64,000 nucleotides of DNA from Streptomyces tendae (lineage in GTDB: Bacteria; Actinomycetota; Actinomycetes; Streptomycetales; Streptomycetaceae). This document shows, one piece after another, positions 18,176 to 26,866 of this stretch. The DNA lies in NCBI RefSeq assembly GCF_014650435.1, contig NZ_BMUY01000003.1, positions 248,001 through 312,000 on the forward strand, written 5' to 3'. The notes below the pieces were generated by a model that saw only the letters and a program-made list of their open reading frames with translations, had not been told where the DNA came from and made no database searches. Numbering within the stretch: position 1 is the first letter of the stretch; the number at the start of each line of letters is the position of its first letter. The position numbers and the translations under genes are program-made.

Positions 18176-18430
18176 TCAGGCGACCGGAACGATGTTCACG
18201 ACCTTGCGGCCACGGTGGGTGCCGAACTGCACCGCACCGGCCTGCAGCGCGAACAGCGTGTCGTCGCCGCCACGGCCGACGCCGGCGCCCGGGTGGAAGT
18301 GGGTGCCGCGCTGGCGGACCAGGATCTCACCCGCGTTGACGGCCTGACCGCCGAAGCGCTTCACGCCGAGCCGCTGGGCATTCGAGTCGCGACCGTTCCG
18401 GGTGGACGATGCGCCCTTCTTGTGTGCCAT
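18176..18430 (-). CDS. rpmA: 50S ribosomal protein L27
   Basis: 84 residues, normal length. N-terminal [20 protein letters not shown] and [31 protein letters not shown] are diagnostic of bL27, whose N-terminus reaches the peptidyl-transferase centre. The N-terminus begins directly at the mature type, with no cleaved Firmicutes-style extension. 14 bases separate it from rplU, so both are translated from one message. Confidence 0.98.
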   Translation of the reverse strand: MAHKKGASSTRNGRDSNAQRLGVKRFGGQAVNAGEILVRQRGTHFHPGAGVGRGGDDTLFALQAGAVQFGTHRGRKVVNIVPVA

Positions 18431-18444
18431 GTCTCCTCAGTCCC

Positions 18445-18765
18445 TTACTTCGCAGCCGCGGGGATCTCAGTGACCTTGATCGCCGTGTACTGCTGGCGGT
18501 GGCCCTGACGACGGCGGTAGCCGGTCTTGTTCTTGTAGCGCAGAATGTCGATCTTCTGGCCCTTGTGGTGGTCCACGACCTCGGCCTGGACCTTGATGCC
18601 GGCCAGCACCCACGGGTCGCTGGTCACAGCGTCGCCGTCAACAACGAGCAGGGTCGAGAGCTCGACCGTGTCGCCTACCTGGGCGGTGGAAATCTTGTCA
18701 ACCTCAACGATGTCGCCGACAGCAACCTTGTGCTGGCGACCACCGCTGCGCACGATGGCGTACAC
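18445..18765 (-). CDS. rplU: 50S ribosomal protein L21
   Basis: 106 residues. GTG start at 18765 ([18 protein letters not shown]). The C-terminal [24 protein letters not shown] is the rRNA-binding signature of bL21. It is the first gene of the rplU-rpmA-obg cluster. The 223 bases upstream (18766-18988) contain no gene and probably hold the promoter and 5' leader; I see no known L21 leader structure that I can support. Confidence 0.98.
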   Translation of the reverse strand: MYAIVRSGGRQHKVAVGDIVEVDKISTAQVGDTVELSTLLVVDGDAVTSDPWVLAGIKVQAEVVDHHKGQKIDILRYKNKTGYRRRQGHRQQYTAIKVTEIPAAAK

Positions 18766-18988
18766 GCGGATCTCACTCTCTCGCTCGGAAACGGCACCCC
18801 CGCAGTCCAGCCACCCGGTGACACACGGACAGCCTCTCCCGGCCGGGGCCCGCGAGGGCCCGCACCCGGAAGGAAAGAGGTTTACGGGGATGTGACGCGT
18901 CAGTCGACACGCCGACGGTCAAGGTTACGGGGCCGCACGACAGGGGTCAAACCGGGCCCACGGAGCCCGCGACCAGGGCCGCCGGCGA

Positions 18989-20050
18989 TCAGCCGGAGAC
19001 CGCCGCGACGTACTCCGCGTACGCCTCCCCCGCCCGCGCGGGCGACAGGTCGAGGTGCTCCAGGATCGTGTACCGGCCGGGCCGGGTCTGCGGCGCGAAC
19101 TCCACGGCCCGCACGAACTCCTCGTCGCCGAAGCCGATCTCCCCGGCCACCACGGGCAGCCCGTGCCGGCGCAGCGTGTCCGCCATCAGCAGGGAGCCCT
19201 CCCGGTCGCCGCGCAGGTACGTCGCGAAGGCGGCGCCGATGCCCACCTGCTCGCCGTGGCTGGCGGCGCGCCGGGGGTACAGCAGGTCGAGGGCGTGGCT
19301 GATCTCGTGGCAGGCACCGGAGGAGGGGCGGGTGTGCCCGGCGATGGTCATGGCGATCCCGGACAGCACCAGGCCCTCGGTCAGCACGGTCAGGAACCCG
19401 TCGTCGCCGCAGCCTCCCGGGTGGCGCAGCACGGCCTCCCCGGCCTGCCGGGCGAGGGCGGCGGCGAGGCCGTCGACCTTCTCGCCGTTCACCCGGTGGG
19501 CCAGCTCCCAGTCGGCGACCGCGGAGACGTTGGAGACGGCGTCGCCGATCCCGGAGCGCACGAACCGGATCGGTGCCTCGCGGATCACCGCGAGGTCGAC
19601 GACGAGCGCGATCGGCGTCGGCACACCGTAGGAGCCACGGCCCGCGTCGTTGTCGAGGATCGAGACCGGCGAGCAGATGCCGTCGTGGGACAGGTTGGTG
19701 GCCACGGCGACCATGGGCAGGCCCACCCGGGCCGCGGCGAACTTGGCGCAGTCGATGACCTTGCCGCCGCCGAGGCCGACGACCGCGTCGTAGCGCCCCG
19801 ACTTCATGCCGTCGGCCAGCCGCACCGCGTCGTCGATCGTGCCGCCGCCGACCTCGAACCAGTCGGCTCCGGGCAGGGACGGTTCGAGCCGCCTGCGCAG
19901 CCGGGCCCCCGAGCCGTCACTGATCGCCACGGCCAGCTTCCCGGACTGCGAGATCCGCTGGTCCGCGAGGACGCTCGCCAGGTCGTCCAGGGCGCCCGGC
20001 CGGACGTCCACGACGAGCGGCGAGGGGATGAGCCTCGTCAGTACCGGCAC
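18989..20050 (-). CDS. iron-containing alcohol dehydrogenase family, glycerol-1-phosphate dehydrogenase-like
   Basis: 353 residues from the GTG at 20050, chosen because AGGGGAG lies five bases before it; an earlier GTG at 20065 would put that ribosome site inside the gene. The fold is of the GldA/EgsA/AraM type: VVGLGGGKVIDCAKFAA (NAD-binding GGGxxxD), LSHDGICSPVSIL and the metal-ligand region SSGACHEISHALDLL...SHGEQVGIG with three histidines. These match NAD(P)-dependent sn-glycerol-1-phosphate dehydrogenases more than glycerol dehydrogenases. Substrate is inferred. In actinobacteria such genes often accompany CDP-alcohol phosphatidyltransferases, but none is next to this one; it sits between rne and rplU. 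Confidence 0.75.
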   Translation of the reverse strand: MPVLTRLIPSPLVVDVRPGALDDLASVLADQRISQSGKLAVAISDGSGARLRRRLEPSLPGADWFEVGGGTIDDAVRLADGMKSGRYDAVVGLGGGKVIDCAKFAAARVGLPMVAVATNLSHDGICSPVSILDNDAGRGSYGVPTPIALVVDLAVIREAPIRFVRSGIGDAVSNVSAVADWELAHRVNGEKVDGLAAALARQAGEAVLRHPGGCGDDGFLTVLTEGLVLSGIAMTIAGHTRPSSGACHEISHALDLLYPRRAASHGEQVGIGAAFATYLRGDREGSLLMADTLRRHGLPVVAGEIGFGDEEFVRAVEFAPQTRPGRYTILEHLDLSPARAGEAYAEYVAAVSG

Positions 20051-20134
20051 GTGGTCTCCCCTCACCTCGCCGGGGCGATCCGGCTGTCACTGATGATGCG
20101 CCCGGGGACGGCCGGGGAAACGTGTGGCCCCGTA

Positions 20135-20151
20135 CGAACGGATTCCGTTCG
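20135..20151. promoter_or_regulatory. 17-base perfect dyad upstream of the dehydrogenase gene
   Basis: CGAACGGATTCCGTTCG is a perfect palindrome with 8-base arms around one central base. It lies 85 bases before the GTG at 20050 and 66 bases after the rne stop. Size and symmetry fit an operator for a dimeric repressor; no regulator is identified. Confidence 0.35.
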
Positions 20152-20216
20152 CCCGGGGCCGCACGTTCGCGACAGGCCACAAGGCGCGTGGCGTGCCGGA
20201 TCGGACAGGTGCCGGA

Positions 20217-23200
20217 TCAGCCCTCGTCGGTGGCGGCCGTGACCGACGACGGTGCCTGCTGGGCGGCCGCCGCGGTCTTCTTCGACGCCGTCTTCTTGGC
20301 CGTGGCCTTCTTGGCGGTCGTCGTCTTGGCCGCCTTCTTGGCCGTGGCCTTCTTCGCGGTCGTCGTCTTCTTGGCCGCGGTCTTCTTGGTGGCGGCCTTC
20401 TTCGCCGTCGCCTTCTTGGCCGTCTTGCGGGCCGCCGCCTTCTTGGCCGGGGCGGCCTCCTCGGCCTCCGGGGCCTCCTCAGCGGGGGCCGACGGGACGA
20501 CCACGACGGCCGCCTCCTCGGACGCGGTGGAGGTGGTGGGCTTGCGCACCGCACGGCGCCGCGGACGGGCCGGGGCGGCGCTCGCGGCCGGCTCGGCGGC
20601 GGCCGGGGCCGCCTCCGGTGCCTGCTCGGGCTCCGGCGCGGGCTGCTCGGACACCGTGGTCGCGGTCTCCGGGACCGTCAGTACGGCGGCCTCGGCGCCC
20701 TCGGGCGAACCGGCCGGCGCGGACACCTTCCGGGTGGCCCGACGGCGGGTACGGCCCTTGGGGGCGGCCTCCTCCGACGCGGGCGCCGGAGCCTCGGCCG
20801 GAGCGGCCGGAGCCGGGGCCGGGGCGCCGGAGACCGCGTCCTCGACGGCCGCGGGCTCGGCCAGCACCTCGGCGGCGGGCTCGCGCCGCACCGGACGCTC
20901 GACCTCCTCCCGCACCGTGACGTCCTGCGCCGTCGGCGCCTCGGCGGGTGCGGCCGCCGCCTTGGCGGCCTCGCCCTTCGCGGCCTTGGGGGCACCCGCG
21001 GGGGCGGACGCCCGACGGCTGGCGCGACGCCGGCCGCGACCCCGGGTGGCCGCGGCCTCGGCCTCGGCGGCGCTGCTGTACAGCTCCTCGTCGGCGCTGA
21101 AGTCGGGCGCCGGGAGGGCGACCGGCTCGGCCACCTCGGCGGCCACCTCGGTCTCGGACTCGGTGTCCGCCTCCTGCTCGGCCGTCGGGCCGGTCTCGAC
21201 CCCGGCGACGGCCTCGTGCTCGTGCGGCTGGTCGGCCCCGGCCCGCGCCCGCTTGCGGCGCTTGCCACCGCCGCCGCCCGCGGCGGACGTCGGCTGGTCG
21301 AGGTGGACGATGACACCGCGGCCGTTGCAGTGGACGCAGGTCTCCGAGAACGACTCCAGCAGACCCTGGCCGACCCGCTTGCGGGTCATCTGGACCAGGC
21401 CCAGCGAGGTCACCTCGGCGACCTGGTGCTTGGTCCGGTCCCGGCCCAGGCACTCCAGCAGGCGCCGCAGCACCAGGTCCCGATTGGACTCGAGCACCAT
21501 GTCGATGAAGTCGATGACGATGATGCCGCCGAGGTCGCGCAGCCTCAGCTGGCGCACGATCTCCTCGGCCGCCTCCAGGTTGTTCCTGGTGACCGTCTCC
21601 TCGAGGTTGCCGCCCTGACCGGTGAACTTGCCGGTGTTGACGTCGATGACGACCATCGCCTCGGTCCGGTCGATCACCAGCGAACCGCCGCTGGGCAGCC
21701 AGACCTTGCGGTCCAGCGCCTTGGCGAGCTGCTCGTCGATCCGGTACGTGGCGAAGACGTCGACCTCGCTGGTCCACCTGGACAGCCGCTCGGCGAGGTC
21801 CGGCGCCACGTGGGACACGTAGCCGTGGATGGTCTGCCAGGCGTCGTCACCGCTGACGACGACCTTGGAGAAGTCCTCGTTGAAGATGTCGCGCACGACC
21901 CGGACGGTCATGTCCGGCTCGCCGTACAGCAGCGTGGGGGCGCTGGAGCTGCCGCCCTTGGCCTTCTTCTGGATGTCCTCCCACTGCGCCTGGAGCCGCT
22001 CGACGTCGCGGCGCAGCTCCTCCTCGCTGGCGCCCTCGGCGGCGGTGCGCACGATGACGCCCGCGTCCTCGGGGACGATCTTCTTGAGGATCGTCTTGAG
22101 GCGGGAGCGCTCGGTGTCGGGCAGCTTGCGGCTGATGCCGGTCATCGAGCCCTCGGGCACGTAGACCAGGTAGCGGCCGGGCAGCGAGACCTGGCTGGTC
22201 AGACGGGCGCCCTTGTGGCCGATCGGGTCCTTGGTGACCTGCACCAGGACCGACTGGCCGGACTTGAGGGCGGACTCGATGCGGCGCGGCCCGTTGGCCA
22301 TGCCCAGCGCCTCGAAGTTGACCTCACCGGCGTACAGGACGGCGTTGCGGCCCTTGCCGATGTCGATGAAGGCGGCCTCCATCGACGGCAGCACGTTCTG
22401 CACCTTGCCGAGGTAGACGTTGCCGACGTACGAGGTGGCCTGCTCCTTGTTGACGTAGTGCTCGACGAGCACGCCGTCCTCCAGGACGCCGATCTGGGTG
22501 CGCTCGCCGTGCTGGCGGACGACCATGACACGCTCGACGGCCTCGCGGCGGGCCAGGAACTCGGCCTCGGTGATGATCGGCACGCGGCGGCGGCCCTGCT
22601 CGCGGCCCTCGCGGCGGCGCTGCTTCTTGGCCTCCAGACGGGTCGAGCCCTTGATGGACTGCACCTCGTCGGACGGCTCGGGCTTCGGGCGGGGCTCGCG
22701 GACCTTGACGACGGTGCGCTCGGGGTCGTCGGTGGCGGAGGACTCGCCCTCGCCCGAGCCGTCCCCGGCCCGGCGGCGACGGCGACGGCGGCGACGGCTG
22801 CTGCTGGAACCACCGCTCTCGCCGGTGGACTCCTCGCCCTCCTCGTCCGCCTCCTCGTCCGCCTGCTCGGCGGTGTCCGAGGCGTCCTGGTCGGCCCGGT
22901 CGGACTGCTCGGCGGCGTGCTCCGAGTCGCCGTCGGTCAGGTCGCCGTCGGCGGCGTCACCGCGGCGACGGCGGCGGCCGCCCCGGCGGCGACGGCGGCG
23001 CGACCCGGACTCCTCGTAGCCCTCGGCGTCGTCGTGGTCGTCGCCCGACTCGTCGGTCTCGGCCTCGGCGTCGGCATCGGCCTCCGCCTGGGGCTCGTCC
23101 TGGGTGACGGCGGCGGTGGCCCGCTCCTCGGCGGCCTCCTCGGCGGCGGCACCCCGGCGCTTGCGGCGGCGGCGCGCTCCGGCGGGCTGCTCCTCCGCGG

Positions 23201-24032
23201 CCTCAGCGCTGTCCTCGACCGGCTTCGCCGGCTCGGCACCGGCCGCCTCGGCGGCGGCCTCGGCCGCGGCCCGCTCGGGCGTCTGGAACTGGGGCTCGGC
23301 GAACACGGGCGCCTGGAACACGGCGACCGCGGGACGCGACGGACGCTTCGGCGCCTCCTCCTCGGCGGCCGCGGCGGCGGTCTGCGCCGGGGCGGCGAAG
23401 CCGGTGGCGGCCTTGCGGGTGGACCGGCGGCGCGCACGGCGCGGCGCGGCGTCCTCACCGGACTGGGCCGCCTCGGCGGCTTCGGCGGGCGCGGCGGCCT
23501 CGGCGGTCTTCGTCGTCTTCGCGGGCTCGGCGGCAGCGGCGGCCTCGGGCGCGCTCGCTTCGGCGGCGGCCTCGGCGGGCGACTCGGCAGGCGCCTCTGC
23601 CGGGGCGGTCACGCGGCGCGTGGCACGACGACGGGTCCGGCCCTTGGGCGCGGCACTCTCGGCCTCGGCCTCGGCGGGCTCCTCGGTCTGCGCCGGGGCC
23701 TCGGCGGCGGGGGCCGCGGGCACCACGGTCTCGGCCGCCTCCACCGCCGCGGGCGCCCCGGCGGGCGCGGAGGCCCTGCGTACCGCACGGCGTCGCGGCC
23801 GGGCGGGGGCCGCGGGCTCCGCGGCCGGCTCGGGGGCCTCGGCCACCTCGGCGGGGGCCGCCTCGGCCGGGGCCACGGTCTCCGCCGGCGCCTCGGAGGC
23901 ACCGGACGGCGGGCCCGCCGGGCGGGAAGCGGCCCTGCGCCGACGGCGCGGCGGCAGGGTGTCGCTGGGGGTGTTCGATTCGGAGTCGGTCGAAGCGGTC
24001 GACGACTCGGTGGGTTCGGTCGGTTCGAGCAT
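20217..24032 (-). CDS. rne: ribonuclease E/G (RNase ES type) with long low-complexity arms
   Basis: 1271 residues from the ATG at 24032 ([11 protein letters not shown]), after GGGAG. The catalytic core is central, about residues 485-915: an S1 domain ([20 protein letters not shown], near 520-545), DNase-I-like metal-binding motifs [13 protein letters not shown] (near 792) and IVIDFIDM (near 841), and the zinc-link CVHC (near 897). An Ala/Glu/Pro-rich N-terminal arm of ~480 residues contains repeated [17 protein letters not shown] blocks and a patch of consecutive arginines. The C-terminal arm has the same Arg blocks and ends in a Lys/Ala tail of [12 protein letters not shown] repeats. In Streptomyces the arms, not only the C-terminus, are reported to bind polynucleotide phosphorylase. 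It starts decay and processing of RNA. Length is near that of the S. coelicolor enzyme. Confidence 0.95.
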   Translation of the reverse strand: MLEPTEPTESSTASTDSESNTPSDTLPPRRRRRAASRPAGPPSGASEAPAETVAPAEAAPAEVAEAPEPAAEPAAPARPRRRAVRRASAPAGAPAAVEAAETVVPAAPAAEAPAQTEEPAEAEAESAAPKGRTRRRATRRVTAPAEAPAESPAEAAAEASAPEAAAAAEPAKTTKTAEAAAPAEAAEAAQSGEDAAPRRARRRSTRKAATGFAAPAQTAAAAAEEEAPKRPSRPAVAVFQAPVFAEPQFQTPERAAAEAAAEAAGAEPAKPVEDSAEAAEEQPAGARRRRKRRGAAAEEAAEERATAAVTQDEPQAEADADAEAETDESGDDHDDAEGYEESGSRRRRRRGGRRRRRGDAADGDLTDGDSEHAAEQSDRADQDASDTAEQADEEADEEGEESTGESGGSSSSRRRRRRRRRAGDGSGEGESSATDDPERTVVKVREPRPKPEPSDEVQSIKGSTRLEAKKQRRREGREQGRRRVPIITEAEFLARREAVERVMVVRQHGERTQIGVLEDGVLVEHYVNKEQATSYVGNVYLGKVQNVLPSMEAAFIDIGKGRNAVLYAGEVNFEALGMANGPRRIESALKSGQSVLVQVTKDPIGHKGARLTSQVSLPGRYLVYVPEGSMTGISRKLPDTERSRLKTILKKIVPEDAGVIVRTAAEGASEEELRRDVERLQAQWEDIQKKAKGGSSSAPTLLYGEPDMTVRVVRDIFNEDFSKVVVSGDDAWQTIHGYVSHVAPDLAERLSRWTSEVDVFATYRIDEQLAKALDRKVWLPSGGSLVIDRTEAMVVIDVNTGKFTGQGGNLEETVTRNNLEAAEEIVRQLRLRDLGGIIVIDFIDMVLESNRDLVLRRLLECLGRDRTKHQVAEVTSLGLVQMTRKRVGQGLLESFSETCVHCNGRGVIVHLDQPTSAAGGGGGKRRKRARAGADQPHEHEAVAGVETGPTAEQEADTESETEVAAEVAEPVALPAPDFSADEELYSSAAEAEAAATRGRGRRRASRRASAPAGAPKAAKGEAAKAAAAPAEAPTAQDVTVREEVERPVRREPAAEVLAEPAAVEDAVSGAPAPAPAAPAEAPAPASEEAAPKGRTRRRATRKVSAPAGSPEGAEAAVLTVPETATTVSEQPAPEPEQAPEAAPAAAEPAASAAPARPRRRAVRKPTTSTASEEAAVVVVPSAPAEEAPEAEEAAPAKKAAARKTAKKATAKKAATKKTAAKKTTTAKKATAKKAAKTTTAKKATAKKTASKKTAAAAQQAPSSVTAATDEG

Positions 24033-24306
24033 GCGGGGGTTTCTCCCGTCAGGCTCCCGGGCGCCGCGCCTGGTCCGGCATCGACATGTCGACCGCCGGT
24101 GACGTCCGCGGCTCGCGCGGTGCGCGGTCGCCGCCGTCCGGGGCGCGGGCGCCGCTCGGAAGCTCATCCGTGTCTTGTCTCGCCGGTTCCGTACCCCTTG
24201 TCGTGCACGGCCTGGCGAAAGTCTTGTGGTCGGTGCGCTGCCCGACCCAGGTGGCTCCCGAGTTCGAGGGCGGCGCTACGACGTCCGTCCCTACGCGGAA
24301 CCTTCC

Positions 24307-25083
24307 TTACGCCGACGCCTTCGCGGCGGCGGAAGCGGCGGCCGGATGCGGCTCGGGCGCTTCTGCCTCGCGGTCGGGCGCGAGCGGGTCGGTCACCGCA
24401 CCGGTCTCTTCATCGAACAGCCCCTGCGCCAGCCTGGTCACCGCTGCGGGGACCGGCGGCGCCAGGTCGGCCACGGCGCGAAGACCGGACAGGACGTCGT
24501 CGGGTCGTACGGCAGGCGTCACGTGCCGAACAACCAGCCGCAGTATCGCACAGGGCCGGTCGGTCGGCCTATCAGCCGGTGAACCGTGCGTGGTGACGCT
24601 CTCCAGGTGCGCGACGGCGGAGCGGGTGTCGAAGGTACGGACGCCGTTCTTCGTACGGCGCTGGACCTCCACCGCCGGGGCCGCGTTGAACGCCGCGACG
24701 GCGGCTTCGGCCTCGGCGGACTCCACACCGGCCAGCCGCAGCTCCCAGACGGAGGCCGTCAGCCGGTCGGCGAGCCCGGAGGTCCGGGCCTCGACCGCGT
24801 CGACGACGTCGAGCCCGGCGGGCAGCGACTCGTCGAGCAGCAGCCGCAGCCGCTCCGGATCACGCGCTTCGGTGAGCGCGATCTCCAGGTACTCCGCCTC
24901 ACTGCCCGTGCCGGTGGGTGCGGCATTGGCGTACGACACCTTCGGGTGCGGGGTGAACCCCGCCGAGTACGCCATCGGCACCTCGGCGCGGCGCAGCGCA
25001 CGCTCGAAGGCGCGCTGGAAGTCACGGTGGCTGGTGAACCGGAGGCGGCCGCGCTTGGTGTAACGCAGTCGGATGCGCTGCAC
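24307..25083 (-). CDS. TIGR03936-family radical-SAM-associated protein (DUF2344)
   Basis: 258 residues. GTG start. The N-terminus [53 protein letters not shown] is diagnostic of the TIGR03936/DUF2344 family, which usually lies beside, or is fused to, a TIGR03960-type radical SAM protein. That partner is here too (29468-31426) but separated by the accessory pocket. The C-terminal ~50 residues are Ala/Glu/Pro-rich. Function is unproven; it has been suggested to act in RNA or tRNA modification because of its partner and its neighbour RNase E. It stands directly upstream of rne. Confidence 0.88.
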   Translation of the reverse strand: MQRIRLRYTKRGRLRFTSHRDFQRAFERALRRAEVPMAYSAGFTPHPKVSYANAAPTGTGSEAEYLEIALTEARDPERLRLLLDESLPAGLDVVDAVEARTSGLADRLTASVWELRLAGVESAEAEAAVAAFNAAPAVEVQRRTKNGVRTFDTRSAVAHLESVTTHGSPADRPTDRPCAILRLVVRHVTPAVRPDDVLSGLRAVADLAPPVPAAVTRLAQGLFDEETGAVTDPLAPDREAEAPEPHPAAASAAAKASA

Positions 25084-25131
25084 CGCGGGAACGGGCGGCG
25101 GGCCTACGGGCTGTCGCTTGCCCAGTGTCGT

Positions 25132-26208
25132 TCAGTCCTTCGTGAGAGCGGTCGTACTGCTACCAAGAGTACGTGCCTCGGCGGCGGATGGTTCCCGCCC
25201 GTCCACCGGCTGCCGCTCGGCGGGCCCCCCGAACAGCATGCGGCGCACGTCGGCGCGGGCCTGCCGTACCGAGAGCCGCGCCGAGGCCAGCGCCTGCCGG
25301 GCCGCCCGCCGCGCCCCGCGCCCCGCCTCGGCCAGCGGCCGCAGGACGGTGTCCCGCACGGCATGCCCCACCGGGGTCAGCACACTCCGGTACACCCAGC
25401 GCGCCGGTTCGGCCACGGTCCACCGCAGGACGGTGCCGAGGAACCGCCCGACGGCGCGCGAGAGGTGCCCGGCGACCCGCCAGGCGTGCCCGAGGGCGTC
25501 CGCCACCTCCCGTCCGACGACGGCGAGGAACCGGCCGACCGGAGCGAGCACCCACCGCCACACGGCGAGCACCGGCAGCACCAGCAGCACCCGGCAGACC
25601 CAGTACAGAACGAAGCCCACACCGGTGACGACCAGTCCCACCCCCCGCGCCACCTGCCGTCCGCACCAGGCGAGCGCGTGCCCGACCGGGGTCAGCACCC
25701 ACCGGTACAGCCACACCGCCGGTACGACGGCCAGGTACCGCCCGAGCCACGCCAGACCGGCGTACAACCCGCGTGCGATGGCCGCGAGCACCGCACCCAC
25801 CCTCGTGAAGAACCAGGCGAGCGCCCGCCCGACCGGCGTCAGCACCCACCGGTACAGCCACACCGACGGCACCACGAGCAGCACGCGCCCCAGCCACCCC
25901 ACGCCCTTGGCGAGCGGCACGACGACATACCGCCACAGCGCGACCAGCGGCCACACGAAGACCGCCCGCCCGAGCCACGCCAGCGCCCGCCCGACGGGAC
26001 GCAGCACCGCGTCCCGCAAGAACCGCCCCGCGACGACCAGCGCGTCCCAGACCATGCGCACCGGCACGACCAGCACCAGCACCACGAACCGCACCGGAAT
26101 CCGGATCGCCACGGCAAGACACCCCTCGGCATCCGACCGCCGCACCGGCTCCCCCGTCCCCGCCTGCGTTCCCGCACCGGGCGCCTTCTCCAGATCCACC
26201 ATGCCCAT
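25132..26208 (-). CDS. internally repetitive multi-pass membrane protein
   Basis: 358 residues. About five copies of a ~55-65 residue hydrophobic, tryptophan-rich module fill residues 50-310. Each has a core such as VWLYRWVLTPVGRALAW, VWLYRWVLTPVGHALAW, LAVWRWVLAPVGRFLAVVGR or RWVYRSVLTPVGHAV, separated by segments like WLGRVLLVVPS. The DNA repeats too: 25687-25715 and 25835-25863 are nearly identical. The last ~60 residues are basic and soluble-looking (RRAARQALASARLSVRQARADVRR). I do not recognise a functional family. The amphipathic, Pro-containing modules look more like membrane-associated re-entrant helices than a transporter. An ATG six bases in is an alternative start. Confidence 0.7.
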   Translation of the reverse strand: MGMVDLEKAPGAGTQAGTGEPVRRSDAEGCLAVAIRIPVRFVVLVLVVPVRMVWDALVVAGRFLRDAVLRPVGRALAWLGRAVFVWPLVALWRYVVVPLAKGVGWLGRVLLVVPSVWLYRWVLTPVGRALAWFFTRVGAVLAAIARGLYAGLAWLGRYLAVVPAVWLYRWVLTPVGHALAWCGRQVARGVGLVVTGVGFVLYWVCRVLLVLPVLAVWRWVLAPVGRFLAVVGREVADALGHAWRVAGHLSRAVGRFLGTVLRWTVAEPARWVYRSVLTPVGHAVRDTVLRPLAEAGRGARRAARQALASARLSVRQARADVRRMLFGGPAERQPVDGREPSAAEARTLGSSTTALTKD

Positions 26209-26256
26209 GAGGACGCCACGGAACCCGGTTCGGATCCCGAGGCGTCCTGCCCGCGG

Positions 26257-26553
26257 CTACTCGCCGCCCGGGACGGTGCGCGCCGGCTCCGCGTGTTCCA
26301 GCAGTTCGCGGACGAGGGCGACCAGGGCGTGCGGGGTCCTGGCCAGGGCCTGCGGCAGGGCCCGGGCCTCGGGCGGGACGATGTCGGAGCCGTCGAGGTT
26401 GATGATCCAGAGCTGGATCTCACCCACCGCGTGCCTGCGCAGGGCCAACTCGATCTCGTCGTAACAGAACCTGCTCAGGGCGTACGACCTGCTCCACAGG
26501 ACGACGAACAGGTCCGCGGACAGGACCGCGTCCTCGATCGTGGGGTTGACCAT
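26257..26553 (-). pseudogene. TIR-domain remnant (N-terminal part missing)
   Basis: 98 residues from the ATG at 26553. The sequence IEDAVLSADLFVVLWSRSYALSRFCYDEIELAL followed by IQLWIINLDGSDIVPPEARAL matches the second half of a TIR domain: the helix/strand with the S-x-x-S-x-x-C/W-x-x-E pattern, then the strand and PPE-x-R loop. A full TIR domain is ~140 residues; the first strand, BB loop and the likely catalytic glutamate region are not clearly present. No ribosome site precedes the ATG, and the open frame upstream (to 27033) has no TIR-like sequence and is antisense to the MFS gene. So this is probably a decayed fragment. A short intact protein is less likely. Confidence 0.55.
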
Positions 26554-26866
26554 GCGGTCCGGCCGCGCCCGCCCGGCGGCCGCCCCCAAGCCCGTACCCC
26601 GCTCCCCAGTCGCGCGCGTCGAACGGCACACGTCCCCGGCTGACCACCCGTCACGCACCGGGGCACGACCAGACCGTACCCCTCCCTGATAGCGTCCGGG
26701 GCATGTCTGCTGCCTCGTGCGCGGCCGCTTGCGCCGCGGTGACCAGGACGTCCCGCTAGCGGCGGGCGTTCGGCTCACACATCCTTCCTGGACGTCCAGC
26801 CGCTTCGTGATCGGACCGGAGCGGCACCCTCGTGCTGCTCGGAAACTCTGAGCGACGGAGCACCCG
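26554..26866 (+). other. 313-base region before the MFS gene
   Basis: Holds a possible 18-codon leader reading frame (26703-26759, MSAASCAAACAAVTRTSR) and, downstream of it, the perfect 12-base palindrome CTGGACGTCCAG at 26788-26799. A related CCAGGACGTCC lies at the end of the small frame. This could be a leader and operator region for the exporter. Nothing else is recognisable. Confidence 0.35.

Noticed and set aside
18766..18900. Known ribosomal-protein leader upstream of rplU
   Set aside because: No recognisable L21 leader fold could be drawn; left as unassigned 5' region.
20124..24596. Plus-strand open frame of 1490 codons opposite rne
   Set aside because: Mirror of the Ala/Glu/Arg-rich RNase E arms; composition is Leu/Gly/Arg low complexity caused by GC bias on the opposite strand.
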